A stretch of DNA of 64,000 nt from Pseudomonas sp. Fl4BN1 (GTDB lineage Bacteria > Pseudomonadota > Gammaproteobacteria > Pseudomonadales > Pseudomonadaceae): NCBI RefSeq assembly GCF_009908285.1, contig NZ_JAAARM010000001.1, positions 62,001 through 126,000 of the forward strand, read 5' to 3'. The position numbers and the translations under genes were made by a program. Below the pieces are notes generated by a model. That model searched no databases. It was not told the DNA's origin and saw only the letters and a program-made list of their open reading frames with translations. Positions 19,577 to 27,837 of the stretch are shown here, piece by piece (position 1 is the stretch's first letter; every line of letters begins with the position of its first letter).

Positions 19577-20772
19577 TGACCGCGGTACTGCAGGTCGCAA
19601 CCCCTGCCGGTGAGAGTGGGAGAATCCACCGTGGCGCTGGCGATTATCTGTTTCGCTACCACGATGACGCCCGGGCACAGGCAGCGATCAGTTTGCTGAT
19701 GCCCGTGCGTCTGGATGAATACCGTTATCGGGAGTTGCACCCGATCTTCCAGATGAACCTGCCCGAAGGCTATGTCCTGGAGCAACTGCGCAACCGCCTG
19801 GCCAAGGTGGTGAAGGTCGACCCGATGTTGCTGCTGGCGCTGTCCGGCAGCAGCGCGCCTATCGGGCGGGTCGCGGTGAGTTCGCCGCAAGTCGATGGGC
19901 TGTTGCAACGACAGCGGTTCCCCGGGGAGAAACTGCAAGAAATCCTTGCGTGGGATGGCACCGAGGACATCTTTGCCGACCTGGTGGACCGCTACATCCT
20001 GCGTGCGGGGATATCCGGCGTGCAGCCCAAGGTGATGGTGCCGGAGCGGCATGACGCCGCGTTGCAGCGTTTTACCTCGAACACCTCGGAGTTGATCATC
20101 AAGAGCGGCCGGGACGAGTTTCCGGGGTTGGCGATCAACGAGTTTCTATGCATGTCGGTGGCCAGGGAGTCGGGGATTGCGGTGCCCGAGTTCTACCTGT
20201 CCGATAACGCCAAGCTGTTCGTCATGCGCCGCTTCGACCGGGACGAGCAGCTCGATTGCCTGGGGTTTGAAGACATGGCGGCGTTGATGGGGCTGGGTGC
20301 GGAGCAGAAATACAGCAAGAGCTATTCGGCCATTGCCAAGGCCGTCCGGCTGTTCTGTCCGCCTGAGCATGTGCCGGGTTCACTGGCGCAGTTGTTTGCC
20401 ATGGTGAGCTTGAGCTGCATCGTGGGTAATGGCGATGCCCACCTGAAGAACTTCGGGCTGTTGTATTCCGACCCTGGCCAGCGCGATGCGCGGCTGGCGC
20501 CGGCCTACGACATCGTCAACACCACGGCGTACATCCCGCAGGACGTGCTGGCCCTGGATCTGCTGGGCAACAAGTCTCTGTTTGCTTCGCGGCAGGGGTT
20601 GCTGGAGTTTGCCAAGGTTTGTGATGTGGCTCGTCCGCAGGAGGTTATTCGTGGGCAGTTGCAAGCACTGGAAAGGGTGTTGAGCCGATCGGCTGAATGG
20701 GGCGAACGGGCACCGCATGTCGTCGCGGCGATCCGGCAATGTGCCGAGCCCTTTATGAAAACCTTTGGCTAG
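19576..20772 (+). CDS. hipA: HipA-family serine/threonine kinase toxin
   Basis: 398 residues. Landmarks of the HipA fold: ILRAGISGVQPKV (phosphate loop, near residue 140), ELIIKSG (ATP lysine), the catalytic GNGDAHLKNFG near 280 and metal-binding LAPAYDIVNT near 310. Known HipA proteins phosphorylate tRNA synthetases and induce persistence, and are neutralised by HipB. The N-terminal subdomain is divergent from E. coli HipA. The gene overlaps hipB by one base. Whether it targets GltX or another protein cannot be seen. Confidence 0.85.
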   Translation: MTAVLQVATPAGESGRIHRGAGDYLFRYHDDARAQAAISLLMPVRLDEYRYRELHPIFQMNLPEGYVLEQLRNRLAKVVKVDPMLLLALSGSSAPIGRVAVSSPQVDGLLQRQRFPGEKLQEILAWDGTEDIFADLVDRYILRAGISGVQPKVMVPERHDAALQRFTSNTSELIIKSGRDEFPGLAINEFLCMSVARESGIAVPEFYLSDNAKLFVMRRFDRDEQLDCLGFEDMAALMGLGAEQKYSKSYSAIAKAVRLFCPPEHVPGSLAQLFAMVSLSCIVGNGDAHLKNFGLLYSDPGQRDARLAPAYDIVNTTAYIPQDVLALDLLGNKSLFASRQGLLEFAKVCDVARPQEVIRGQLQALERVLSRSAEWGERAPHVVAAIRQCAEPFMKTFG

Positions 20773-21190
20773 TACCCGCCTGTACGCTGCGTCGGAGTGC
20801 CGCCCAACTTGTTCTGGGCTTTCGGCAACTCCTGTAAAGAGCTCAAGCCACGATTTTTCTGATCCTTTGACGGTGACGAGGGAACTTGCCTCGCTGGGGC
20901 GCGTGCGATCCTGAATCATCTGTAGGGGGGCATATCCGTTGCTGCGGTTACGGCGGCGGGCGGTTTCGCCCTTACGGCGAGTCACTTTGGAAAGAGCCCA
21001 AAGTAACCAAAGGCTCTTGCCCCTCCACTCGGTGCCTCGCCTAGGCTCGGCATGCCCGAACTCCGGCATTGATCCGTGGGCCGCCGCCACAGGCCATCCA
21101 TGGCCTGGGGCGGCTAACCCGGCATCCTTGCCGGGTTACCCACGGCTCAATGCCTGCGTTCGGCCATCGTGGTTAAGGGGGCAGGAAGAT
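20773..21190. repeat. Non-coding gap with a dispersed Pseudomonas repeat
   Basis: No gene. From about 20915 the sequence CACTTTGGAAAGAGCCCAAA, then CCTCGCCTAGGCTCGGCATG and CCCGGCATCCTTGCCGGGTT look like the long dispersed element often found between genes of fluorescent pseudomonads and often misannotated as a protein. It includes several short hairpins, such as the GGCATCCTTGCC stem. Copies elsewhere cannot be checked here. A degenerate REP is at about 20876-20905. Confidence 0.55.
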
Positions 21191-21258
21191 CAAGATCAAA
21201 AGCCAAAGCAAGACGGCGGCCTTGCGGCCGGCCTGAGGATGGGGTCGGCGTACTCCCT

Positions 21259-21399
21259 GTAGGAGCTGCCGAAGGCTGCGAACGGGTTGGGCGGCACTCC
21301 GACAGGGCTCACGGCCAGAAGCCGCGGTGTAGCAGGCCAAACATGGGCGCAGGTTTTGCGGCTGCTTCGCAGCCGTTCGCAGCCTGCGGCAGCTCCTAC
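21259..21399. repeat. Long imperfect palindrome, third REP type
   Basis: GTAGGAGCTGCCGAAGGCTGCG at the left (20 bases: GTAGGAGCTGCCGAAGGCTG) is mirrored by CAGCCTGCGGCAGCTCCTAC at the right. The inner arm TTTTGCGGCTGCTTCGCAGC gives further pairing. It is a REP doublet of a different sequence class from the main one in this window. Confidence 0.8.
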
Positions 21400-21415
21400 G
21401 AGAAGCCAGAGCCGG

Positions 21416-21892
21416 TCAGTCGCGTATCGGTTCGAGCAAGGTGAATGACAGGTTTTTAATCCGCATGTCGGTGCTGTAGCTGAAACCGACCCGGGCCTTG
21501 GGATGCAGATTGGCGGGCAAGCGATAGCTCTCCCAGGCGTTGAGCATGCGTTGCCCATCCGCTGATGGCCTGCGCTCCTCCGATTGCAGGGGCGTGCCCA
21601 GCAGGGCGCGAATGTCTGCGCGGCTCATGGTGCGTGAGAAGGGCGCCGGCAATTCACCGGTATAGAACCTGCGTCCCTCTTCAAGTGGCAGCACATCGAT
21701 AATCACCTTCTCCAGCACCAGGTTGTCTTCCCAGAAGTCCAGTACCAGGCCGGGCTCGACGAACACGGTGAGCCATTCGAATTCGTCGTAGATCTTGTCC
21801 GTCGGGCGCTCGATGCTGGCGCCTTGGGCGAGCAGTTGTTCGTAGGTGAGGCCCATGCCCTGTACCAGGCGGCTGATGGTTGCGGCGTCCAT
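21416..21892 (-). CDS. Hypothetical protein, DUF6392-like (possible immunity protein)
   Basis: 158 residues starting MDAATISRLVQGMGLTYEQL. The body contains VEPGLVLDFWEDN, GELPAPFSRTMSRADIRALLG (in part), LGTPLQSEERR, AWESYRLPANLHPKARVGF and the closing LSFTLLEPIRD. This layout matches my memory of DUF6392 proteins from Pseudomonas, some of which sit next to bacteriocin or toxin genes. I cannot verify the family. A much longer open frame continues upstream to 22633, but that is antisense-frame overlap with the MFS gene. Neighbours give no toxin. Confidence 0.65.
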   Translation of the reverse strand: MDAATISRLVQGMGLTYEQLLAQGASIERPTDKIYDEFEWLTVFVEPGLVLDFWEDNLVLEKVIIDVLPLEEGRRFYTGELPAPFSRTMSRADIRALLGTPLQSEERRPSADGQRMLNAWESYRLPANLHPKARVGFSYSTDMRIKNLSFTLLEPIRD

Positions 21893-21942
21893 TGGTGCTG
21901 CGTGTCCTTGATTGAGTGTGCGCTGTTTGTCGCGAGGGGATT

Positions 21943-23184
21943 CTACGTGGCGCCGGGGCGAAACTCTCCAGGAGCTGTCGGTGATGAGTCGGCGACAGGT
22001 CCGGGTCTCAACCCGGTCTGATAGCTGGCGGGGCTGAAGATTCGGGTCAACAGCAGCATCGCCAGGACGCCGACGATCAGCACCCACCAGGCGCTGACAA
22101 AGCTGCCGGTGACTTGCCGCAGCCAGCCGCTCAGCCACGGCGAGACGGCGTTGATCAGAAAGCCCACGCCCTGGACAAAGGCCGCCAGTTGCCCGGCTTC
22201 CCGAGGGTCGCGGCGGTGATCCAGGGTCAGGATCAGGCTCAGGGCAAAACACGCCCCCAGGCCGAAGCCGATCAGCGCCACCCACAGGTGCGGGCTCTGC
22301 AATGGCCACAGCACCAGCCCGAGAAAACCCACGGCCTGGGCCGTGAGGCTGATGCCCAGTAGTGGTCGGCGGTCGCTGCTGCGCTGGGCCAGGGCCGGCA
22401 TCAGCAGGGCGGCGGTCACTTGGAAAAGGGTCATGAAGGCCAGCAGCGAGCCGCTCTGGGTGGCGCTCCAGCCCATCTGCAGGTAGTAGGCCGGTAGCCA
22501 GGCCACCATGCTCATGTAGCCGCAGTTCACCAGGCCGAAATACAACGCCAGCAGCCAGGCGCGACGGTTGCTCCAGAGCCCGGTCGTGGAGGTCAGCTTG
22601 CCATGGCGACGCCCGGCACCCAGGGGCAGGCATACCCAGAGCAGCAGCGCGGCCATGGCCGGCAACAGCCAGATACCCAGCCCCACTTGCCAGTTGGCGA
22701 AGTGGTTGGCCACTTGCGGGCTGAGCAGGGCGGCAATGCCACCACCGCCCATCAGCGCAGCCGAGTAGACGCCCATGGCCAGGGCCACACGCTGCTGGAA
22801 TTGGCGTTTGATCAACGCCGGTAGCAAGGCTTGGATCAGCGCCACGCCGGCACCACCCAATAAAGCCGTGGCCAATAATGCTGCTGCTTGGCCGAAGAAC
22901 AGCCGCATCAGGCAGGCCAGCAGTACCAGCAACAGTCCCAGGGAGACGCCGCGTCGTTCACCCAGTCGCGCTTCGATCCGTACGCCCAGCAACGCCACCA
23001 GGCCCATGCAGATCACCGGCAGGCTGGTGAGCCAGGCGCTGCTCTGGAAGCTCAAGCCGGTGGCGCCACGAATCTCGTTGAGCAGCGGGCTGACCGAGCT
23101 GAGGATCGGTCGCAGGTTGAGGCCCAGGCACACCAGCAAGGCCCAGCCGGCCCAGCGCTGGAACGGAGATTCAGTTCGCTGCAT
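21943..23184 (-). CDS. MFS transporter, CynX/NimT-like
   Basis: 413 residues with 12 predicted membrane helices. The opening LGLNLRPILSSVSPLL is a signature of the CynX (cyanate) / NimT (2-nitroimidazole) subfamily. A basic loop EARLGERRG follows helix 2. It overlaps the upstream deaminase gene by 14 bp and has GGAG ahead of the ATG. Since it travels with a nucleobase/nucleoside-type deaminase, the substrate might be a purine, pyrimidine or small nitrogen compound (inference). Confidence 0.85.
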   Translation of the reverse strand: MQRTESPFQRWAGWALLVCLGLNLRPILSSVSPLLNEIRGATGLSFQSSAWLTSLPVICMGLVALLGVRIEARLGERRGVSLGLLLVLLACLMRLFFGQAAALLATALLGGAGVALIQALLPALIKRQFQQRVALAMGVYSAALMGGGGIAALLSPQVANHFANWQVGLGIWLLPAMAALLLWVCLPLGAGRRHGKLTSTTGLWSNRRAWLLALYFGLVNCGYMSMVAWLPAYYLQMGWSATQSGSLLAFMTLFQVTAALLMPALAQRSSDRRPLLGISLTAQAVGFLGLVLWPLQSPHLWVALIGFGLGACFALSLILTLDHRRDPREAGQLAAFVQGVGFLINAVSPWLSGWLRQVTGSFVSAWWVLIVGVLAMLLLTRIFSPASYQTGLRPGPVADSSPTAPGEFRPGAT

Positions 23185-23632
23185 GGCGCTCCTGCCAATC
23201 CTGATAGAGGGCGGTCATTGCTGCCTGGGGCAGGTGCAGCACTGGCAGGCGCTGGGCTTCCAGGGGCTTGCTCAGTTGCTGGTAGATGGCTGCGGTGGAC
23301 AGGCCGAAAGGCTGCGCCTGTTGATTGCTGGCGGCGAACACTGCGCGGGATACGCCGCACAGGTACATGGCGGCCAGGCACATGGGGCAGGGCTGGCCGC
23401 TGGCGTAGATCACGCAGTCGTCCAGGCGTGGCCCCAGGTGCTGGCTGGCGCTGCGGATGGCGAGCATCTCGGCGTGGGCGGTGGGGTCCTGGCTGAGGTG
23501 GATTTCATTCACCGCCTCGGCCAGCACTTGACCGTTGCGCACCAGCAGCGCGCCGAACGGGCGACCGCCCTGTTCGACATTGCGCCGGGCCAGGGCCACG
23601 GCCTGTTGCAGGAAGTGTTGGTCGTCGTTCAT
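23171..23632 (-). CDS. CMP/dCMP-type zinc deaminase (guanine or nucleoside deaminase-like)
   Basis: 153 residues of the cytidine deaminase fold. The zinc site is visible as HAEM (His-Ala-Glu, near residue 54) and PCPMC (near 83). The sequence RRNVEQGGRPFGALLV is typical of the GuaD/TadA-like branch rather than true cytidine deaminases. GGAG precedes the ATG. It is the middle gene of a minus-strand unit with the ankyrin protein upstream and the CynX-like transporter downstream, suggesting import and deamination of a base analogue. Confidence 0.88.
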   Translation of the reverse strand: MNDDQHFLQQAVALARRNVEQGGRPFGALLVRNGQVLAEAVNEIHLSQDPTAHAEMLAIRSASQHLGPRLDDCVIYASGQPCPMCLAAMYLCGVSRAVFAASNQQAQPFGLSTAAIYQQLSKPLEAQRLPVLHLPQAAMTALYQDWQERHAAN

Positions 23633-23659
23633 GAAGGACTCCGTTAGGGGCTGGGGATA

Positions 23660-24322
23660 TCAGGAGGCTCCGGCGTCCCGCAGCAGTTTGGCGATGGCCT
23701 CTTGGCCTCGTTGGCGAGCTTGCTGCAGCGGGCTGATTCCGGCGCGGTCCGGCAGGTTGAGGTCGGCCCCGGCGGTGATCAGCCGGCTGACGATCTGCTG
23801 GTGCGCAGGGCCGCCGTCGGACAGCACAATGGCTTCCATCAGGCAGGTCCAGCCCAGGCGGTTGACGTGATTCAACTCGACCCCGGCCTTGATCAGCAGG
23901 TCCACGGTTTCTACATGGCCGCGCTCGCAGGCGGGGATCAAGGCGGTGCCGCCGTAGCGGTTGGTGCTCTTGAGGTCGGCGCCGTGGGCCAGGGTCAACT
24001 TGAGGATTTCGTTGTGGCCGCTGGCACCGGCCAGCAGGTAGGGGCTGTCCTGGATCAGGTTCTTCTGGTTCACATTGGCTCCGGCTTCGATCAGCGCCCG
24101 GGCGATCTCGATCCGGTTGTCCCGGGTGGCCAGGAGCAGCGCACTGCTGCCATCCAGGCCGCGATCGTCGATGGCCGCGCCTTGCTGGATCAGTTGCTCA
24201 ACCTGCTGCAACTGCCCTTTGCGCACCGCGTCCAGCAGTGAGTTGTCGCTGGCCATCACGACTCCCGCGGTGAGCAGTCCGAGGGCGATCAGGCCGCGCT
24301 TGAAGGACAACTTGAGCGTCAT
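23660..24322 (-). CDS. Exported ankyrin-repeat protein
   Basis: 220 residues. A signal-like N-terminus (MTLKLSFKRGLIALGLLTAG ... VVMAS) is followed by about five ankyrin repeats, e.g. LLDAVRKGQLQQVEQLIQQG, GSSALLLATRDNRIEIARAL and GGTALIPACERGHVETVDLL. Periplasmic ankyrin proteins of this size (AnkB type) occur in Pseudomonas and are linked to catalase or oxidative stress, but no such neighbour is here. The start at 24322 follows GGGAGG; a frame to 24397 is rejected. First gene of the ankyrin-deaminase-MFS unit. Confidence 0.85.
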   Translation of the reverse strand: MTLKLSFKRGLIALGLLTAGVVMASDNSLLDAVRKGQLQQVEQLIQQGAAIDDRGLDGSSALLLATRDNRIEIARALIEAGANVNQKNLIQDSPYLLAGASGHNEILKLTLAHGADLKSTNRYGGTALIPACERGHVETVDLLIKAGVELNHVNRLGWTCLMEAIVLSDGGPAHQQIVSRLITAGADLNLPDRAGISPLQQARQRGQEAIAKLLRDAGAS

Positions 24323-24430
24323 GGAAACCTCCCGTTCCGATTGATGAAAGGGGAGTATGGTGAGGTGCCTGTGTATTCTGAAATTAAATATAATCATGCC
24401 AATCAGTGGCTATAAGGATGGTTAGGCCGG

Positions 24431-25285
24431 ATGCTCGATCCCGTGTTGTTGCGCAGTTTTGTCGCGGTTGCCGACTGCCAGAATTTCACCCGTGCCGCTG
24501 AGCGGCTGCACCTGACTCAGTCCACCGTGAGCCAGCAAGTGCGACGCCTGGAGGAAAGCCTGGGCTGCCAGTTGCTGGACCGCGATCAGCGCCAGGTAGT
24601 GGCCACGGTGGAGGGCGAGCGCCTGCTGGCTTATGCCCGGCGCATCCTGGCCCTGCATGAAGAGGCCAGCGATGTGCTGATCAACCAGCGCAGCGAAGAG
24701 GTGCTGCGTCTCGGGGTACCGGAAGACTTTGCCGCCGAGCGCCTGATGCCGCTGCTCTCGCGTTTTGGCCGCGATTACCCAACGGTGCGCCTGGAGGTCG
24801 CCAGCGGCCTGGGGCCGGAGTTGCTGCGCCAGTATCGACGTGGCGAGTTCGACCTGCTGCTGGTCAAGCAGATGGGGCATAGCGATGACTGTCTGGACTC
24901 CTGGCCCGAACCCTTGTGCTGGGTCGACAGCCATCGGCAGCCGGCCTTTGGTCGAGATCCGTTGCCCCTGGTGGCGTTTCCGGTCGGTGGTCTGTACCGC
25001 CAGGAAATGCTCCATCACTTGGAAGTTGGTGGCTGGCCTTGGCGCATCGCCTATTCCAGCGCCAGCCTGGCCAGTGTCTGTTCGGCGGTGGCGGCGGGAT
25101 TGGGCATCAGCCTGTTGCCGGTGCGGGTGCTGGGCAAGGGGCACCGGATTCTCGATGGGCACAGCGGCTTGCCGGATATCCAGGGCGTGCGCCTGGCGCT
25201 GTACGCCGGCAGTGGCTTGAGCCGGGCCGGCAAGGAATTGCAAGAGCAGTTAAGAACAGTGGCAAGCGGAAAACTGCAGGTTTGA
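24431..25285 (+). CDS. LysR-family regulator
   Basis: 284 residues: HTH at 1-60 (LLRSFVAVADCQNFTRAAER, LTQSTVSQQVRRLEE) and a substrate domain with LRLGVPEDFAAERLMPLL and SVCSAVAAGLGISLLPVRVL. It is divergent from the ankyrin/deaminase/MFS unit with about 108 bp between, so it probably regulates that unit. The effector is unknown. Confidence 0.9.
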   Translation: MLDPVLLRSFVAVADCQNFTRAAERLHLTQSTVSQQVRRLEESLGCQLLDRDQRQVVATVEGERLLAYARRILALHEEASDVLINQRSEEVLRLGVPEDFAAERLMPLLSRFGRDYPTVRLEVASGLGPELLRQYRRGEFDLLLVKQMGHSDDCLDSWPEPLCWVDSHRQPAFGRDPLPLVAFPVGGLYRQEMLHHLEVGGWPWRIAYSSASLASVCSAVAAGLGISLLPVRVLGKGHRILDGHSGLPDIQGVRLALYAGSGLSRAGKELQEQLRTVASGKLQV

Positions 25286-25482
25286 ACGTTTGGGTAGTTA
25301 TAAGTTCTTTTACTTTGGACATAAGTTATAGAGGCTGGATTGCCAGCTATAGCTATTTAGTTAGTTGTTCTGCAGGTTTATTTTGGACAGGGTTGTAAAT
25401 GCCAACCATGCTGGGTTTGTGAGTTCCAGGAGGAACTTGCTTCATTGGACGAAACATTCAACCGCATAAGGAAACCCGCATC

Positions 25483-25806
25483 ATGTCGAGCATCAATGGA
25501 ACCTATGTAAACTCCAACGCTGACGCCCGTCTGGTCGTGACCGACGGCAACGACTCCAACGGTTCGTTCAGCGGTGAGTTGACCCAGGCCGGGGTCAAGT
25601 ACGGCGTTACCGGCCATTACCACTTCCAGAACAGCACCGGCCAGCCGACCATCATCAATGTCTCGGGCTACAACGACGGCTATGGCTATCAGGCCTGGGC
25701 GCTGTTCTCTCCCGACCACAACTACTCCCGACTGCGTGCCTCCGGTGCACGCAGCAACTTCAGCGGCGATGTGGTCGGCCTGAGTGGTGAGTTCGTCAAG
25801 CAGTAA
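25483..25806 (+). CDS. Small beta-rich protein, possibly avidin-like
   Basis: 107 residues with no signal peptide, no cysteine, and alternating beta-strand sequence: GTYVNSNADARLVVTDG, GSFSGELTQ, YGVTGHYHFQN, TIINVSGYND, YQAWALFSPD and SGDVVGLSGEF. The order G-T-Y/W-x-N, then LxVT, then GxFSGxLT, then YxVTGxY recalls strands 1-4 of the avidin/streptavidin barrel, and YQAWALF may supply the tryptophan. This is a pattern resemblance only. AAGGAAA stands 9 bp before the ATG. It is a single-gene unit with AT-rich flanks, unlike the GC-rich neighbours, which hints at acquisition or high expression. Confidence 0.6.
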   Translation: MSSINGTYVNSNADARLVVTDGNDSNGSFSGELTQAGVKYGVTGHYHFQNSTGQPTIINVSGYNDGYGYQAWALFSPDHNYSRLRASGARSNFSGDVVGLSGEFVKQ

Positions 25807-25823
25807 CAAGTTCGATAAATACC

Positions 25824-25876
25824 AGCCGCTGAATACTCGCTGTTTTATTTAAAGGCAGTGCGGTATTTCAGCGGCT
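25824..25876 (+). terminator. Inverted repeat after the small beta-rich gene
   Basis: AGCCGCTGAATAC at 25824-25836 pairs with GTATTTCAGCGGCT at 25863-25876 (one bulged base). There is no clear T-run after it, so it could be a Rho-dependent end signal or 3' stabiliser. Confidence 0.5.
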
Positions 25877-25990
25877 TTGTCGTGCTCGTCAGTAAATCAC
25901 TGTTGAATGTTAAGTGTTGATGATTAGTTGTGATTTTTTGTCTGGTTGTAATAGGAGATATGTTGTTTTCTCCATCTGACAGGCTTGTTT

Positions 25991-26037
25991 CCATGCTTTA
26001 AGGGAATATTTTCAATGCCTGTAAAGCATGGTTTTTT
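25991..26037 (+). terminator. Intrinsic terminator with no coding gene directly upstream
   Basis: Perfect 10-bp stem CCATGCTTTA (25991-26000) / TAAAGCATGG (26022-26031) followed by TTTTTT. It lies 185 bp beyond the nearest stop codon and 200 bp before tonB. It may end the preceding transcript, a small RNA, or act as a leader attenuator. Confidence 0.65.
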
Positions 26038-26239
26038 CCGCTCTTGGTTGCAGCCCTTGATTCACGGGGGCTGGGACGATTCTTGCGGATCAAGTATTCC
26101 ATTTTGATCTATGTATAACTTGAAAGATTACTTTCAGAGATAAGCACGGCGCGCTGATCATTGGCCCCGCGGCACCGATGTGTGGGGGCAGTTGATACGC
26201 CGGTGCCGGGTTATTCAAAAGATCGTAGGGAGTAAATCC

Positions 26240-27055
26240 ATGGGCAATGTCCAGACCGCCGCCGGTGCACACGAGGTGCTGTGGCGCCAGGCACCGAGCG
26301 GCGAGTTGGTCGACCTCGGCCGGCCTCACCGCTTGCCGTTGGGCCAATCACGTCTGCAACGCACGCCCAAGGGCATATTGCGCCGTCGTGAGGCGATCCT
26401 CCTGGGGGTTGTTGCCCTGGTACTGCACGGTGCGGTGCTCTACTGGCTGAGCCAGAAGCCGACCCCGGTGCTGCCGATCGTGCCGCCGGAAATTCCGCCC
26501 ATGACCATCGAATTCTCGCGTCCGGCGCCACCCGTGGTCGAGCCGCCTCCACCGCAGCCGGTCCAGCCGGTGGTGGAGCCGCCGCCTCCAGTGGAGGACG
26601 AGTTGGCGGTGAAGCCGCCACCGCCCAAACCGGTGCCTAAACCCAAGCCCAAGCCGGTACCCAAGCCTGAGCCGAAACCGGCGCCCAAGCCGGTTCAGCA
26701 AACGCCCGCACCGTCAGTACCCGCCGCTCCGGTAGCGGCTCCAACAGCGCCTGCGCCACCGGCCCCGGCTCCGGTGACCCCGGCGTCCGCCAGCGCGGCG
26801 TACCTGAAGAACCCGGCGCCGGAATACCCGTCCCTGGCCCAGCGCCGAGGCTGGGAGGGCACGGTGCTGTTGCGGGTGCATGTGTTGGCCAGCGGCAAGC
26901 CGGGCGAGATCCAGATCCAGAAAAGCAGTGGTCGCCAGCAGCTTGATGATGCGGCCCTGGCCGCGGTCAAGCGCTGGAGTTTCGTACCGGCCAAGCAGGG
27001 TGACGTGGCCCAGGACGGCTGGGTCAGCGTACCCATCGATTTCAAGATTCATTGA
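26240..27055 (+). CDS. tonB: TonB energy transducer
   Basis: 271 residues. A cytoplasmic N-terminus of about 55 residues precedes one membrane helix (ILLGVVALVLHGAVLYWL), then a long Pro/Lys spacer with PPPPKPVPKPKPKP-type repeats, then the TonB C-terminal domain (PAPEYPSLAQRRGWEGTVLL in part, DDAALAAVKRWSFVPA). The extended N-terminus resembles P. aeruginosa TonB2 (tonB2-exbB1-exbD1). AGGGAG precedes the ATG at 26240; 26180 is an unsupported earlier start. It couples the proton gradient to receptors such as the SftP-like one. Confidence 0.93.
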   Translation: MGNVQTAAGAHEVLWRQAPSGELVDLGRPHRLPLGQSRLQRTPKGILRRREAILLGVVALVLHGAVLYWLSQKPTPVLPIVPPEIPPMTIEFSRPAPPVVEPPPPQPVQPVVEPPPPVEDELAVKPPPPKPVPKPKPKPVPKPEPKPAPKPVQQTPAPSVPAAPVAAPTAPAPPAPAPVTPASASAAYLKNPAPEYPSLAQRRGWEGTVLLRVHVLASGKPGEIQIQKSSGRQQLDDAALAAVKRWSFVPAKQGDVAQDGWVSVPIDFKIH

Positions 27056-27110
27056 GCCGCAAGGCCGATCAAATAACGCGCGCTAAACGCTTACACAGAG
27101 GGAACACATC

Positions 27111-27836
27111 ATGACGTTACTGGCATCTCCACTGGAATCCATCGAAAGCGCGGTGATCTGGCTGTTAGTGGTCTTCTCCGTCGCCACCTGGGGCCTGGCC
27201 CTGGTCAAGGGCGTGCAGTTCGCTCGCCTCAAGGTCCAGGATCGCAAGTTCCACAATCAGTTCTGGGCGGCCTCGAGTCTCGACTCTGCGGCCGCCTTGA
27301 GTGAAACCCAGCCTGGCGCAGCGGCGCGGGTGGCCCAGGCCGGCTACGCGGCGATCCAGGTGGGTGAAGCGCCCCAGGCGGCGGACCTGAGTCAGGCGAT
27401 CAACCACCAGGACCGTCTTGAACGTGCCCTGCGCCAACAGATCGTGCGTGAGCGTCGCTCCCTGGAAACCGGCTTGGCGGTGGTCGCCAGTATTGGCAGC
27501 ACCTCGCCCTTCATCGGCCTGTTCGGCACCGTGTGGGGGATCATGGAAGCCTTGAAAGGCATCAGCGCCGCAGGTTCGGCGAGCCTGGAAACCGTGGCCG
27601 GCCCGATTGGCGCAGCCCTGGTGGCTACCGGTGTGGGGATCGCCGTCGCGGTGCCTGCGGTGCTGGTTTACAACTACTTTTTACGCCGCCTGAAACTCAC
27701 CGTTGCCGACCTCGATGACTTTGCCCATGACTTCTACAGCCTGGCGCAGAAGAGCTCGTTCCGCGTGCTGATCCACCCGAGCGCGCACAAGGTTGCGGCC
27801 CAGGGCAGCGTGCAGAAAGTCAAGGAGGCGTCCTGA
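27111..27836 (+). CDS. exbB: TonB-system proton channel subunit ExbB
   Basis: 241 residues of the MotA/TolQ/ExbB family with three membrane helices at about 12-34, 125-150 and 165-190. The pore-lining signature is SIGSTSPFIGLFGTVWGIME. GAGGGAA lies before the ATG. Second gene of tonB-exbB-exbD; its stop is 1 bp from the exbD start. Confidence 0.95.
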   Translation: MTLLASPLESIESAVIWLLVVFSVATWGLALVKGVQFARLKVQDRKFHNQFWAASSLDSAAALSETQPGAAARVAQAGYAAIQVGEAPQAADLSQAINHQDRLERALRQQIVRERRSLETGLAVVASIGSTSPFIGLFGTVWGIMEALKGISAAGSASLETVAGPIGAALVATGVGIAVAVPAVLVYNYFLRRLKLTVADLDDFAHDFYSLAQKSSFRVLIHPSAHKVAAQGSVQKVKEAS

Positions 27837-27837
27837 T

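Noticed and set aside
20380-21090. 236-codon minus-strand frame over the hipA end and the dispersed repeat
   Set aside because: Half of it is antisense to hipA and the rest lies in a non-coding repeat; no domain and no ribosome-binding site.
21893-22633. N-terminal extension of the DUF6392-like frame
   Set aside because: It runs through the MFS gene in another frame on the same strand; the protein proper starts at MDAATISRL.
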